DNA of 64,000 bases from an uncultured Acetatifactor sp. GTDB taxonomy: Bacteria > Bacillota > Clostridia > Lachnospirales > Lachnospiraceae. Positions 17,978 to 27,698 of this stretch are shown piece after piece (positions within the stretch are counted from its first letter, which is position 1; every line of letters begins with the position of its first letter). The notes beneath the pieces were generated by a model. That model was not told the origin of the DNA. It made no database searches and worked only from the letters and a program-made list of their open reading frames with translations. The stretch is from NCBI GenBank assembly GCA_910577185.1, contig CAJTLR010000004.1, positions 1 to 64,000 of the forward strand, in the 5' to 3' direction. Position numbers and translations under genes: made by a program.

Positions 17978-19285
17978 TTGCGGATGGCGAGTATTGACTT
18001 CGCAAAATATAATAGACTGCACGAGCAGGTATTTTACAGGAAAAAGGGCAAGGTAGTCAATGTTGTGGGACTGACCATTGAATCCGCGGGCCCGGATGCG
18101 AAACTGGGAGATATCTGTGAGATTACGCCAGAGGGGGAAGGCCGGCCCATACTGGCAGAAGTGGTGGGATTTAAGGACAGAAAAACACTGCTGATGCCTT
18201 ATGACAATGTGGATGGCATTGCCCTGGGATGTATCGTGGAAAATACGGGGAATCCTCTGCTGGTGACGGTCAGCGATGCACTGTTGGGCAGAACCCTTGA
18301 CGGGCTGGGACTGCCGGTAGACGGTACACGTTTTGACGGTACACCATATCTGGTGGAGGCCATGCCCCCGGATCCCATGAGCCGGAAGATCATTGACGAA
18401 GTGCTTCCGCTGGGTGTAAAGGCAGTAGATGGACTGATTACGGTGGGCAAGGGGCAGCGCATCGGTATTTTTGCGGGATCCGGTGTGGGAAAATCAACCC
18501 TGATGGGTATGTTTGCCCGAAATACAAAAGCTGATATCAATGTCATTGCGCTGATCGGAGAGCGTGGCCGTGAGGTGCGTGAGTTTATAGAGAGAGACCT
18601 GGGGGAAGAGGGAATGCGGCGTTCCGTGGTGGTGGTTGCCACTTCGGACAGACCGGCCCTGGAGAGAAACAAAGCGGCAAAGACGGCCACTGCCATTGCG
18701 GAGTATTTCCGCGACAGGGGGAAGGACGTGCTGCTGATGATGGACTCGCTGACCCGTTTTTCCATGGCCCAGCGGGAAATCGGGCTGGCCAGGGGAGAAC
18801 CGCCTGTGACCAGGGGATACCCGCCCAGTGTGTATTCGGAGATGCCGAAACTTCTGGAGCGTGCCGGATGTGCGGCAAGGGGATCTATCACGGGGCTGTA
18901 CACGGTTTTGGTGGATGGGGATGATTTCAACGAGCCTATCACGGATACGGCCCGGAGTATTCTGGACGGACATATCATGCTGGACAGAAAGCTGGGACAT
19001 AAGAACCATTATCCCGCCATTGACATTCTGCAGAGTATTTCCAGATGTATGAGCCAGATTGCGGCAAGGGATCACAAGCAGGCGGCAGGAAAGCTGAAAA
19101 ATGTCCTGGCCACCTACAATGAGGCGGAAGACCTGATCAATATTGGCGCATATAAAAACGGGAGCAATCCTTCCATAGATTATGCCATTTCCAAGATTGA
19201 GGCAGTCAACCGTTTTCTGTGCCAGGATGTGGAAGAGAAATATACTTTTGAGGACAGTGTCAATATGCTGAAAGGACTTTTTTAG
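17978..19285 (+). CDS. fliI: Flagellum-specific ATPase FliI
   Basis: ATPase of the flagellar type III export apparatus, a homologue of the F1 beta subunit. Walker A is FAGSGVGKSTLMGM (about residues 164-177); other signatures are IALIGERGREVREF, DVLLMMDSLTRFSMAQREIGLARGEPP and the ATPase family TRGYPPSV. TTG 17978 lies 7 nt after AGGAGGA and is the best-spaced start; ATG 17984 two codons later is possible. About 435 aa, family-typical. It sits 75 nt after fliH and is followed by fliJ. Confidence 0.95.
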   Translation: MRMASIDFAKYNRLHEQVFYRKKGKVVNVVGLTIESAGPDAKLGDICEITPEGEGRPILAEVVGFKDRKTLLMPYDNVDGIALGCIVENTGNPLLVTVSDALLGRTLDGLGLPVDGTRFDGTPYLVEAMPPDPMSRKIIDEVLPLGVKAVDGLITVGKGQRIGIFAGSGVGKSTLMGMFARNTKADINVIALIGERGREVREFIERDLGEEGMRRSVVVVATSDRPALERNKAAKTATAIAEYFRDRGKDVLLMMDSLTRFSMAQREIGLARGEPPVTRGYPPSVYSEMPKLLERAGCAARGSITGLYTVLVDGDDFNEPITDTARSILDGHIMLDRKLGHKNHYPAIDILQSISRCMSQIAARDHKQAAGKLKNVLATYNEAEDLINIGAYKNGSNPSIDYAISKIEAVNRFLCQDVEEKYTFEDSVNMLKGLF

Positions 19286-19326
19286 TCCGGCAGGATTTGG
19301 ACGGTTTTTGATGAAAGGCGGGAGCC

Positions 19327-19791
19327 ATGGCAAGATTCCGGTATTCCATGCAGAGCATTCTCAATATAAAGATGAAGCTGGAGACGCAGGCAAAACAGGA
19401 ATTTTCGGCGGCGAAAGCGGCACTGGACGAAGAGGAAGAACGGCTCAGGGGTCTTTTTGCCAGAAAGGACGGATATGAACAGGAGGCGGAAAGCCTGCTG
19501 TCCGGCAGGCTGAACCTAAGGGAAATCGAAGAAAATAAAGCGGCCATCCGGTGCATGGAGGATTACATAGAACGACAGAAGAGAAACGTGGACAAAGCGG
19601 AGCGAAAGCTGGAAGAAGCCAGACTGCGCCTCACGGAGGTGCGGATGGAGAGAAAGACACACGAGACCCTGAAAGAAAAAGCTTTTGAGGCATTTCTCAT
19701 GGAAGAGAAGCGGCAGGAGAGCAAGGAAATTGACCAGCTGACCAGTTATACTTACGGACAGCGCAGGAGCGCGGAGTATGCGGAAGCATAA
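19327..19791 (+). CDS. fliJ: Flagellar export protein FliJ
   Basis: Small coiled-coil protein, the central stalk of the FliI ring and an export chaperone cycle factor. 154 aa, almost entirely charged helix, with the typical N-terminus ARFRYSMQSILNIKMKLETQA. RBS GGCGGGAG just upstream. Identification rests on position after fliI plus coiled-coil character. Confidence 0.9.
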   Translation: MARFRYSMQSILNIKMKLETQAKQEFSAAKAALDEEEERLRGLFARKDGYEQEAESLLSGRLNLREIEENKAAIRCMEDYIERQKRNVDKAERKLEEARLRLTEVRMERKTHETLKEKAFEAFLMEEKRQESKEIDQLTSYTYGQRRSAEYAEA

Positions 19792-19831
19792 ATTCGCCTG
19801 ACAATACGTTATTTTGCTTGGGAGATGACAT

Positions 19832-20692
19832 ATGGCAAAGGATTTGACTCCTCTGGCCGCCATGGCGGAAGAGGAAAAGACAAAACTAAAAGAAGAAAAG
19901 AAGCGTTTTAAAGAGGAACAGAAGGCACAGAAAAAAGAGGCCAGGCGCAGGGCGGCAGAGATTGCAAAACAGGAGGAAGCCCTGGGAGAAGACGGTGGCA
20001 ATGGCCTTGTGACATTTTTTGCCACGCTGCTGATCGTAATTTTATGGCTTGCGATTGTGGTGGTGGTAGTGAAAATGGATGTGGGAGGCTTTGGCAGCAG
20101 TGTGCTGACCCCCATTCTGAAGGATGTGCCTGTGATTAATAAAATTCTTCCTTCCACATCCAACAAAGTGGAGACAGAGGATGAGGAGATGATCGGCGGC
20201 TATGCCAGCATAGAAGAAGCCCAGGAATATATCAGACAGCTGGAGCAGGATGTGGAACGGCTGCAGACCGCATCCAACGCCAAGGACAGTGAGATAGAGT
20301 CCCTGAAGGCAGAGGTGCTCCGGCTTCAGGAATTTGAACAGAGGCAGGTGGAATTCCAGCGCATTAAGACGGAATTTTATGAGGAAGTGGCGTCACTGGA
20401 CGCGGATGGACTGCTGAAATATTATGAGTCCATAGATCCGACGACCCTGGAGTCCATCACAAAGCAGCTGATGATTCAGAAGCAGCAGAGCGAGGAAGTA
20501 CAGCAGTTTGTGGAGACTTATGCCACCATGAAGCCCAAGGCGGTAGCCAAAGTATTTGAGGAAATGGATGATCTGGAGCTGGTGGCAGAGATCCTGGAAG
20601 CCATGACCGTGGAGCAGAGGGCAGAGATCCTGAATGTGATGGATACAGAGATCGCAGCCAAGCTGGTAAAGATTATGCGCCCCAATTCGTAA
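19832..20692 (+). CDS. MotE/FlbB-like flagellar protein with MgtE-N-type C-terminus
   Basis: 286 aa. A highly charged Lys/Glu N-terminus (about 10-50) is followed by one membrane helix (about 62-84, LVTFFATLLIVILWLAIVVV), a coiled coil (about 125-180) and a helical C-terminal domain (MKPKAVAKVFEEMDDLELVAEILEAM...) like the MgtE N domain seen in MotE/FlbB. Such proteins act as chaperones or stator-associated scaffolds in other flagellated bacteria. In this operon it follows fliJ, the usual place for these genes in Clostridia. The exact role is inferred. Confidence 0.75.
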   Translation: MAKDLTPLAAMAEEEKTKLKEEKKRFKEEQKAQKKEARRRAAEIAKQEEALGEDGGNGLVTFFATLLIVILWLAIVVVVVKMDVGGFGSSVLTPILKDVPVINKILPSTSNKVETEDEEMIGGYASIEEAQEYIRQLEQDVERLQTASNAKDSEIESLKAEVLRLQEFEQRQVEFQRIKTEFYEEVASLDADGLLKYYESIDPTTLESITKQLMIQKQQSEEVQQFVETYATMKPKAVAKVFEEMDDLELVAEILEAMTVEQRAEILNVMDTEIAAKLVKIMRPNS

Positions 20693-20805
20693 GGGCAGGG
20701 AATGTCATGAAGGGGCCGGATGGACTCCGATTATGATAAGATAAATCCATATTCATGGCATTGGGAGACCGAACGGCCAGCTGCGTCGTGATTGGTCTGA
20801 CATCA

Positions 20806-20879
20806 TGATATAATACTGGGGAAAGAAATCCGAGTACCCATTATTATATAGAGGGGAATCTGATATAGAAGTATTCCCC
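20806..20879 (+). promoter_or_regulatory. Extended -10 promoter candidate and hairpin before fliK
   Basis: TGATATAAT (TG-n-TATAAT) at 20806-20814 lacks a good -35. About 40 nt further a stem GGGGAAT/ATTCCCC (20853-20879) has no U-run. The 242-nt gap between the MotE-like gene and fliK holds no gene. It could supply internal transcription for the second half of the operon. Confidence 0.4.
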
Positions 20880-20934
20880 ACCCCGGGCAGGAGAGAAAAT
20901 TCTGTGCCCGAATCAAAAAGAAAGGAGGTCATGA

Positions 20935-22395
20935 ATGACAAGTACACCTGTAAGAGATGTAAGTTCGGTACTGGCAAATCTGGCAGCCGCTCCCACCGGA
21001 AAGGGAACTGCCGGAAACGGGGACTTTCATAAAGTCTGGAGCAGTCAGATGAGCAAAGGTACCACGGACAGTATGTCCCGCGACAGCAATGTCCAGGGAA
21101 ATACGGGAAAGAAGGACAGTACATCCCCGAAGACCCAGGAAACAGAAAACCAGGCAGTGCAGAAGGAAGACGGCAGGGAAACGGAAGAACTGCAGCCCAC
21201 GGACCAGAAGGAAACGGAAGTATCATCCGTGGACCAGAAGGCAGATGATACGGTTTCCCGGACACCGGATGACCAGGACAGCACGGAAGCGGTTTCCCGG
21301 GTGCCGGAAGAAGGGCTGGAAGAAATCATGGAAGTGATAGGTACGGCATTAGGGAATTTCATGGAACAGATTGCCGATGCTTTTGACATTTCCATGGAAG
21401 AACTGCAGACAGCCATGGATGAACTGGGAATCAGCCGGACAGACCTGCTGGATGCCTCGAAGCTGGGAGAACTTCTCCTGGGACTTGGCGGTGCCAAAGA
21501 TTCTTATGCGCTGATCACGGACGAGAAACTGTATGACAATTACCGGATGCTCATGGGACAGCTGGATACGGTCCTTGAGGACTGTGCGGATGAACTGGGA
21601 GCAGAGCCGGAAACGCTTCTCACATTGCTGAAAGAAGGCTTCGGAGAGGAGACAGTGCCTGAGAACATGCTGACGGCAGAGGGAACGGAAGACACCCCGG
21701 AACAGCCCGCAGCTGCCGCGAACAGCGAAGCGCCGGTGATAACGGTGGAAGTGGACGGAGTTCAGGAAGAACAGACAGCGTCCGGACAGGGCCGGGAGCA
21801 GATGACGGGAGGCGAAAAACATTCCGGGGAAAAGGCAGATAAGGGCGAGCAGATGAATCTGTTTGCACAGAATCCCAGAATGGAGAACTTCCAGCCGGAA
21901 CTGCAGACTGCCCGGGAGGTACCCGGGAACAATCCCTGGAATGCCGAAACCAGGCAGATCATGAACCAGATACTGGATTACATGAAACTTCAGCTGAATG
22001 CGGAAACCACAAACCTGGAGATGCAGCTGCATCCCGCAAGTCTTGGAACCGTTCAGGTACAGCTGGCTTCCAAGGGCGGAATGGTTACGGCGAACTTCAT
22101 TGCGCAGAACGAGACAGTGAAGGCGGCGCTGGAGAGTCAGATGGTCCAGCTCAGGGACCAGTTTGAACAGCAGGGCGTGAAGGTAGAGGCCATCGAAGTG
22201 ACCGTGCAGACCCATGAGTTTGAGCGCAACCTGGAGCAGGGCAGGGGCAGAAACCAGCAGGAATCCGGAAGGCGCGGCCGTGCCAGAAGGATCAATACTG
22301 GTGACAGACTGACCATGGAGGATCTGGAAGAGGAAGACGCACTGAGGGCCGATATGCTGGCGGCAGACGGAAGTACGGTGAGTTACACGGTATAA
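20935..22395 (+). CDS. fliK: Flagellar hook-length control protein FliK
   Basis: Secreted ruler that switches export specificity. 486 aa with a low-complexity Glu/Gln/Asp/Ser/Thr-rich N-terminal two thirds and a globular C-terminal domain with the family core (QLNAETTNLEMQLHPASLGTVQVQLASKGGMVTANF...VKVEAIEVTV). The last 50 residues are Arg- and Glu-rich. AAAGGAGG is spaced 6 nt from ATG 20935; the out-of-frame ATG at 20931 is not used. Confidence 0.9.
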   Translation: MTSTPVRDVSSVLANLAAAPTGKGTAGNGDFHKVWSSQMSKGTTDSMSRDSNVQGNTGKKDSTSPKTQETENQAVQKEDGRETEELQPTDQKETEVSSVDQKADDTVSRTPDDQDSTEAVSRVPEEGLEEIMEVIGTALGNFMEQIADAFDISMEELQTAMDELGISRTDLLDASKLGELLLGLGGAKDSYALITDEKLYDNYRMLMGQLDTVLEDCADELGAEPETLLTLLKEGFGEETVPENMLTAEGTEDTPEQPAAAANSEAPVITVEVDGVQEEQTASGQGREQMTGGEKHSGEKADKGEQMNLFAQNPRMENFQPELQTAREVPGNNPWNAETRQIMNQILDYMKLQLNAETTNLEMQLHPASLGTVQVQLASKGGMVTANFIAQNETVKAALESQMVQLRDQFEQQGVKVEAIEVTVQTHEFERNLEQGRGRNQQESGRRGRARRINTGDRLTMEDLEEEDALRADMLAADGSTVSYTV

Positions 22396-22467
22396 TGCTG
22401 ACGCAGAATCAGACCGCGGGACGAACCGGAAAATGTAAGTAAGGAATAAAAGGAAAGGAGAAACAGT

Positions 22468-23214
22468 ATGGCATTAATGGCACCCGTGGAAAACGGGCAG
22501 ATTGTGGAGACAGAATCCCAGAAATCCCTGAAGAAGCAGCTGACAGCCGAAAAGAACGGAATGGACAAAGACGCTTTCCTGCAGCTTCTGGTGGCGCAGA
22601 TGCAGTATCAGGATCCGCTGGAACCTACCTCCAACACGGAATTTATTTCGCAGTATGCACAGTTCTCCCAGGTGGAGCAGATGCAGAATCTGGCAGCCAC
22701 TTCGGAACTGTCCAGGGCCACTTCTCTGGTGGGCACCCATGTCTATGTCAAGACCACCGGCTCCGATGGAGAACCTACCTATAAGTATGGCAAGGTGGAT
22801 TATGTGGCATTTGAGAACAATAAGGCATATGTTTCCATTGAAGAAGAGCTTTATTCCATCGACGACGTGGACACTGTCGTGGATCTGGAATACAAGAATG
22901 CATTTGACAAGGCATATAACTTTACGATCAAGATGAATAAGCTTCCGAATCCGAACCGCATTGATATGTCCAACGCGGAAGATATCGACGAACTTGAGAA
23001 GACTTACAATGAAATGACGGATTATGAGAAGAGCTTCATTGCCACGGATACGGTCAAGACGCTGAACAAGTACATTGAGAGACTGAAGGAAATACGGGCA
23101 GCCGCGGAAGAGGCCGACAAGAATGACGAAGAAAACAGCGACGGGGAATCCGGGGATGAAGGAACCGGGGAAGATACCGGTACAGAGGGAACGGAAGGCG
23201 CTTCAAAAGCATAA
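22468..23214 (+). CDS. flgD: Flagellar hook-capping protein FlgD
   Basis: Cap that lets hook subunits polymerise. The N-terminal signature is clear (DKDAFLQLLVAQMQYQDPLEPTSNTEFISQYAQFSQVEQMQNL), followed by a beta-rich middle. The C-terminus has an acidic tail (about 215-248: ADKNDEENSDGESGDEGTGE...) beyond the normal family end. 248 aa. RBS AAAGGAGA. Confidence 0.92.
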   Translation: MALMAPVENGQIVETESQKSLKKQLTAEKNGMDKDAFLQLLVAQMQYQDPLEPTSNTEFISQYAQFSQVEQMQNLAATSELSRATSLVGTHVYVKTTGSDGEPTYKYGKVDYVAFENNKAYVSIEEELYSIDDVDTVVDLEYKNAFDKAYNFTIKMNKLPNPNRIDMSNAEDIDELEKTYNEMTDYEKSFIATDTVKTLNKYIERLKEIRAAAEEADKNDEENSDGESGDEGTGEDTGTEGTEGASKA

Positions 23215-23232
23215 AAAAAGGAGTTTACAAGG

Positions 23233-23646
23233 ATGGAGATTCAGGGCAATGGGTATATTTCCATTGAGCAGCTGACGGATCAGTATCTGGGAAAAAAGAC
23301 GCAGGTCCGAAAAGCCACGGATGGCAAAGTCCTGGAGAACTTAGCATCACAGGGCATGTCCTTTCGGGACGTTTTGGAGCAGAAGACATCGGGGGAACTG
23401 AAGTTTTCCAAGCATGCTGCAGGAAGGCTTGCAGACCGCAAGATCGAACTCAGCGACAGCCAGCTGATGCGGCTGGAATCCGGGACGAAGAAAGCGGGAC
23501 AGAAGGGTATCAGGGATTCGCTGGTGATTGTGGATCAGCTGGCGTTTATCGTAAACATACCCAACCAGACTGTTGTCACTGCCATGGACAGTACAGAGGC
23601 AGAGGAAAACATATTCACGAATATCAACGGAGCAGTGATTGTATAA
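23233..23646 (+). CDS. TIGR02530-type flagellar operon protein
   Basis: 137-aa conserved protein found between flgD and flgE in many Firmicutes. It contains the LKFSKHAAGRLADRKIELS segment and a C-terminal beta-rich part (SLVIVDQLAFIVNIPNQTVVTAMD) typical of this family. Its biochemical role is not established; position suggests hook assembly. RBS AAAAGGAG; 18 nt after flgD. Confidence 0.85.
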   Translation: MEIQGNGYISIEQLTDQYLGKKTQVRKATDGKVLENLASQGMSFRDVLEQKTSGELKFSKHAAGRLADRKIELSDSQLMRLESGTKKAGQKGIRDSLVIVDQLAFIVNIPNQTVVTAMDSTEAEENIFTNINGAVIV

Positions 23647-23730
23647 CCGGACCTTTCAGGAGGTTACAGCTTCTCGAATGACAGAGAGGGGCATATATGC
23701 TCCGTTCCAAATCAGGAGGAACAAATTACT

Positions 23731-25488
23731 ATGATGAGATCACTTTTTTCTGGTGTGTCGGGTCTTAAGACACATCAGACCAGAATGGACGTTATCGGTC
23801 ATAATATTGCCAACGTCAACACTGTTGCATACAAATCAAGTTCCATGACCTTTGCGTCGCTGATGAGCCAGACCACGCAGAAGGCCAGCGGCGCCAACTC
23901 CAGCACGGGAACCGGCGGTGTCAATCCCAGACAGATCGGTCTCGGTGTGAAGACCAGCGCCATCAATGTCAATATTACCGGGCAGGGCGCCAGCCAGTCT
24001 ACGGGTAATCCCTTTGACATCATGATCACCGGCCAGAATTTCTTTGTAGTCAACAACGGCACGGAGAATTACTTTACCAGGGATGGTTCTTTCTATGTGG
24101 ACGGAGCCGGAAACCTGGCCATGACCAGCACCGGTTACAATGTTATGGGCTGGCAGGTGGATGAGGAGACCGGCGCCATCAAGAAGGATACGGTGTCCGC
24201 ACTGCGTATCATGAATACCGCAAATATGACATATCCCCCTGAGGCTACCACTTTGGGCTATATGTCCGGTATCATTGACAAACTGGACACGGATGTGACC
24301 AGCGCCAACGGCAGGGTGGTAAATTTCAAATTCTATGACTCCCTGGGCTACAGCTATACCGCAAAGTTTGTGTTCAAACAGTCGGACAGCGATGCAAAAA
24401 ATGTGTACAGTCTGGAGCTTGACAAGATCATAGACGCGGATGGAAAAGAGATAGACCTGACAACCGCCCCGGGTGCGGCCGCTTTGTTTGGAAGCAGCCA
24501 GATGCAGGAACTGGCCGACACGGTGAAACTTGGGAAGGATTATGCGTGGGATGCCGCAACTGGACAATTAGAGGATCCGGATACGAATGCAGTGGCAAGC
24601 CTGACGGACATTAGGAATAACACTCCCGGAACCATAAAGGATAAGGACGGAAATGATGTTTCTGTAGAGCAGCAGCTGGATAATCTTGCCAAGGCGTATG
24701 GTTATGAAGGTGCAACGGATGAATTCCTAAACCTGGTATATGAGGTTGATGCTACAACTGACCCGGCAGTGACATGTACGGTAAAGAATATGATATATGG
24801 TGAAAAGTGTTCTGACGGGACGACCCAGGCACCTACTTTGGATAGCTTTACCGCCAACAATGGCGATGGCAGCTTCGATACCATCGGCCGTATGTTTACA
24901 GGTGTGACAGTTACCTATGATGCTTCCAACGGTAAGTTCCAGCAGGTGGACGGCAGCGGCAGCAACACTACAGTGAAGCTGAACCTGAGCGGTATCGGCA
25001 ACGGTAATTTCGAGGACATTACCATTGACATGTCCGGCACTTCCAATGTTGATAACAAGGGAACCTCCACCATTGGCGCTACCAACGGAGCGGATGACGA
25101 GTTCAACAGCGGTTCCGGACGCAGGAACGGCGCCATGATCGGTGTTTCTATTCAGCAGAACGGTATGATTTACGCAAGTTACGACAATGGTATGACAAAG
25201 CTTTTAGGACAGATTGCCACAGCCAAGTTTGCCAATGCGTCAGGTCTGGAGAAGCTGGCAGATAACCTGTACTCTGCCACATTGAACTCCGGTCTCTTTG
25301 ACGGTATCGGCGTGGATATCACGGCAGACGGCGATTATATGTCCACGGGCCAGCTGGAGATGAGTAATGTAGATCTGTCTTCGGAATTCACGGAGATGAT
25401 CACGACCCAGCGTGGTTTCCAGGCAAACAGCCGTATCATAACAGTATCAGATACGCTTTTGGAAGAATTAACTAACCTGAAGAGATAA
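23731..25488 (+). CDS. flgE: Flagellar hook protein FlgE
   Basis: Main hook subunit. N-terminal signature SGLKTHQTRMDVIGHNIANVNTVAYKSS and C-terminal signature DLSSEFTEMITTQRGFQANSRIITVSDTLLEELTNLKR are both intact. At 585 aa it is much longer than the minimal family (about 260-400), because of surface-exposed inserts. A block at about 24550-24840 (residues 273-370) is visibly more AT-rich and uses codons such as ATA, CTA and TTA that its flanks avoid. ATG 23731 (or 23734) follows AGGAGGA. Confidence 0.93.
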   Translation: MMRSLFSGVSGLKTHQTRMDVIGHNIANVNTVAYKSSSMTFASLMSQTTQKASGANSSTGTGGVNPRQIGLGVKTSAINVNITGQGASQSTGNPFDIMITGQNFFVVNNGTENYFTRDGSFYVDGAGNLAMTSTGYNVMGWQVDEETGAIKKDTVSALRIMNTANMTYPPEATTLGYMSGIIDKLDTDVTSANGRVVNFKFYDSLGYSYTAKFVFKQSDSDAKNVYSLELDKIIDADGKEIDLTTAPGAAALFGSSQMQELADTVKLGKDYAWDAATGQLEDPDTNAVASLTDIRNNTPGTIKDKDGNDVSVEQQLDNLAKAYGYEGATDEFLNLVYEVDATTDPAVTCTVKNMIYGEKCSDGTTQAPTLDSFTANNGDGSFDTIGRMFTGVTVTYDASNGKFQQVDGSGSNTTVKLNLSGIGNGNFEDITIDMSGTSNVDNKGTSTIGATNGADDEFNSGSGRRNGAMIGVSIQQNGMIYASYDNGMTKLLGQIATAKFANASGLEKLADNLYSATLNSGLFDGIGVDITADGDYMSTGQLEMSNVDLSSEFTEMITTQRGFQANSRIITVSDTLLEELTNLKR

Positions 25489-25827
25489 TTTTTTCTCGCA
25501 TTATCCAGCCAGATGTGTTATAATGGGGGGCAGGGGTTCTGTCCCCCGTATTTGTGCACACGGGTGCATAAGGAAAATTGTTACTGACGCAACATGCACC
25601 CGGCGCAGCGAGTCGTGGAGAAGAGCGTTCCCCTACTTGATTACATGGAGACAGGGTGCTTGCGGGAATTGCTTTCGGAATTTCCAGGGGGATTGCAGCA
25701 CTTTTCCGCGGATGGGAGCCTTTGTGTGCAGACCGGAAGTTTTTTCTGCAGACGGGCCGGCATGGAATAAGGTGGTGGCAGGTATGACAAGATAGCATGA
25801 CAGGTGGTTTTGAGGTGGAAAAGCAGG
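25489..25827. other. flgE-swrD intergenic region with extended -10 and stem-loop
   Basis: No gene is seen. TGTTATAAT (25516-25524) is an extended -10 without a good -35. It is followed at once by a G-rich stem GGGGGGCAG/CTGTCCCCC (25525-25547, one G-U pair) that lacks a U-run. The remainder looks like non-coding sequence of ordinary composition. Confidence 0.4.
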
Positions 25828-26013
25828 ATGATTGAAGTGACAAAACTGAACGGTACAAAGATTTTGGTGAATCCGCATCTGTTCGAGGTGGTGGAGGAAA
25901 CCCCTGATACGGTGATCACACTCACCACAGGAAAAAAAATAATTGTAAAAGAAAGTAGACAAGAGATAAAAAATCTTGTAAAATCATATAGAAAGGGTAT
26001 TTTTGCGGAATAA
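25828..26013 (+). CDS. swrD: Flagellar protein SwrD/FlbD
   Basis: 61-aa conserved small protein starting MIEVTKLNGTKILVNPHLFEVVEETPDTVITL and continuing GKKIIVKES. In Bacillus subtilis SwrD raises flagellar motor power. ATG 25828 is preferred to the upstream in-frame start because GAGGTGG lies 9 nt before it and the family begins this way. It sits between flgE and motA, the standard position. Confidence 0.9.
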   Translation: MIEVTKLNGTKILVNPHLFEVVEETPDTVITLTTGKKIIVKESRQEIKNLVKSYRKGIFAE

Positions 26014-26044
26014 TCAAAAGAAGCAAAAGAATTAGGTGATTTTC

Positions 26045-26839
26045 GTGGATATTGCGTCTTTACTTGGTATTATTTTATGTTTTGTGATGATGATCTTCGG
26101 TATCTGGAACGGCGCCGGCATTGAGAATCTGGTCAAGGAATATGCGGATGTGTCCTCTGCCATCATTACTTTCGGTGGAGCTTTTGCCGCTACCCTGACG
26201 TCACACAGCCTGCAGGACTACATAAACGGCCTGAAAAGCTTCACGCTGGTGTTCAAGGCCCCGGCCTTAAATACTTCCGAGATGATCCGAAAGATCATTG
26301 ACTTGTCCAACGTGGCACGTAAGGAGGGCCTGCTGTCCCTGGAGGAAGCGGCAGCCGATATGGATGATGCCTTCCTGAAGAAGGGAATTTTGCTGATGGT
26401 AGACGGTACGGATCCGGAACTGGTACGTGCCATCATGGAGACGGAGCTGGTGAGCATCGAAGGGCGTCATAAGAACTGCATCGGTTTCTGGGATACCCTG
26501 GGAGCCATGGGTCCTGCCTGGGGTATGATCGGTACCCTGATCGGTCTGGTCGACATGTTGTACCACATGGATAATGTGGCCACACTGGGACCTGCCATGG
26601 CCGTGGCCCTGATTACCACTTTTTACGGTTCGGTTCTTGCCAACGCCATCTGTATTCCGGTGTCAAACAAGCTGAAAGCCGACAACGCGGCAGAAATGAT
26701 GCTGAAAGAGGTTATGATAGAAGGCCTGCTTTCCATCCAGGCGGGAGAGAACCCCAGGGTTATTGAGGAAAAACTGAAATCCTTCCTTTCTCCTAAAGAC
26801 AGGGAAGCTGCCGGAGGAGATGCAGGGGGTGAGGAATAA
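26045..26839 (+). CDS. motA: Flagellar stator protein MotA
   Basis: Proton- or sodium-conducting stator subunit. The protein has four membrane helices and the signature GAMGPAWGMIGTLIGLVDMLYHMD...AVALITTFYGSVLANAI. GTG 26045 is chosen since TTAGGTGA ends 5 nt upstream and VDIASLLGI matches the family N-terminus; GTG 26036 would overlap the RBS. 264 aa. Its TAA overlaps the motB ATG (TAATG). Confidence 0.93.
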   Translation: MDIASLLGIILCFVMMIFGIWNGAGIENLVKEYADVSSAIITFGGAFAATLTSHSLQDYINGLKSFTLVFKAPALNTSEMIRKIIDLSNVARKEGLLSLEEAAADMDDAFLKKGILLMVDGTDPELVRAIMETELVSIEGRHKNCIGFWDTLGAMGPAWGMIGTLIGLVDMLYHMDNVATLGPAMAVALITTFYGSVLANAICIPVSNKLKADNAAEMMLKEVMIEGLLSIQAGENPRVIEEKLKSFLSPKDREAAGGDAGGEE

Positions 26840-27663
26840 TGGCAAAGCGCAAGGAAGAGGCGCCACCGGCCGGTGCGCCGGCGTGGATGGCAACATTCAG
26901 TGACCTGATGAACCTTCTGCTCTGCTTTTTCGTCATGCTTTTTGCCATGTCCAGTATTGAGGAAGCCAAGCTGCAGGAGTTCGTGTCTGCCATGAATAAT
27001 ACATTCAGTATATTTGAAGGGGGAGCGACGGCCATAGGCGATGGCTTTCTGATCAGCAACGGTGTCAGCCAGCTGAATGAACTGGACCAGTATATCAACA
27101 GTACGGGCAAGGTGGCAGACAGCGAAACGGACGGAGAGCAGCTGGAAGAATTTGAGAAGTCTCCCGATGCAATGGAAGAGATGCTGGAGGAGAAGCGGCT
27201 CCAGGAAAATGAAGAGCGGGTGGAATCCATAGAGGAAGCCCTGCAGGAGAGCGAGATTGCAGATGAGGTGGAGCTGAGTTTTACCGCCCAGTATGTGAAG
27301 CTTACCATGAACGGCGGCCTGCTGTTCGATTCGGGAAGCGCGCAGCTGAAGGAAGAGGCACAGCAGATTATTGATAAAGTGGGGAAGATCCTGGAACGTT
27401 ATGGGGAGGGGAGCATAGAAATAGAGGGACACACAGATAATGTTCCCATCAACAGCGCCCAGTTTCCCAGCAATGAAGAACTGAGCAGTGCCAGGGCAAT
27501 GTCCGTCTTTTATTATTTGCTGGATACCACTTCCTTAAATCCCGTGGATATCAAACACGCAGGGATGGGAGAGCGGGTACCCATTGCCGACAATGCCACA
27601 CCGGAGGGCAGGAGCAGGAACCGCAGGGTTGAAATTTTAATCTATAATCCATCCGTCAGATAA
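26839..27663 (+). CDS. motB: Flagellar stator protein MotB
   Basis: Peptidoglycan-anchored stator subunit. An N-terminal membrane helix with the conserved ion-binding Asp region (WMATFSDLMNLLLCFFVMLFAMS), an acidic Glu-rich plug/linker (about 95-140) and a C-terminal OmpA-like domain (IEIEGHTDNVPIN...LSSARAMSV...MGERVPIADN...RSRNRRVEI). 274 aa, coupled to motA. Confidence 0.95.
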   Translation: MAKRKEEAPPAGAPAWMATFSDLMNLLLCFFVMLFAMSSIEEAKLQEFVSAMNNTFSIFEGGATAIGDGFLISNGVSQLNELDQYINSTGKVADSETDGEQLEEFEKSPDAMEEMLEEKRLQENEERVESIEEALQESEIADEVELSFTAQYVKLTMNGGLLFDSGSAQLKEEAQQIIDKVGKILERYGEGSIEIEGHTDNVPINSAQFPSNEELSSARAMSVFYYLLDTTSLNPVDIKHAGMGERVPIADNATPEGRSRNRRVEILIYNPSVR

Positions 27664-27698
27664 GGCTGGATAAGAATAGAAGAAAGGGTTTTGCAGAC

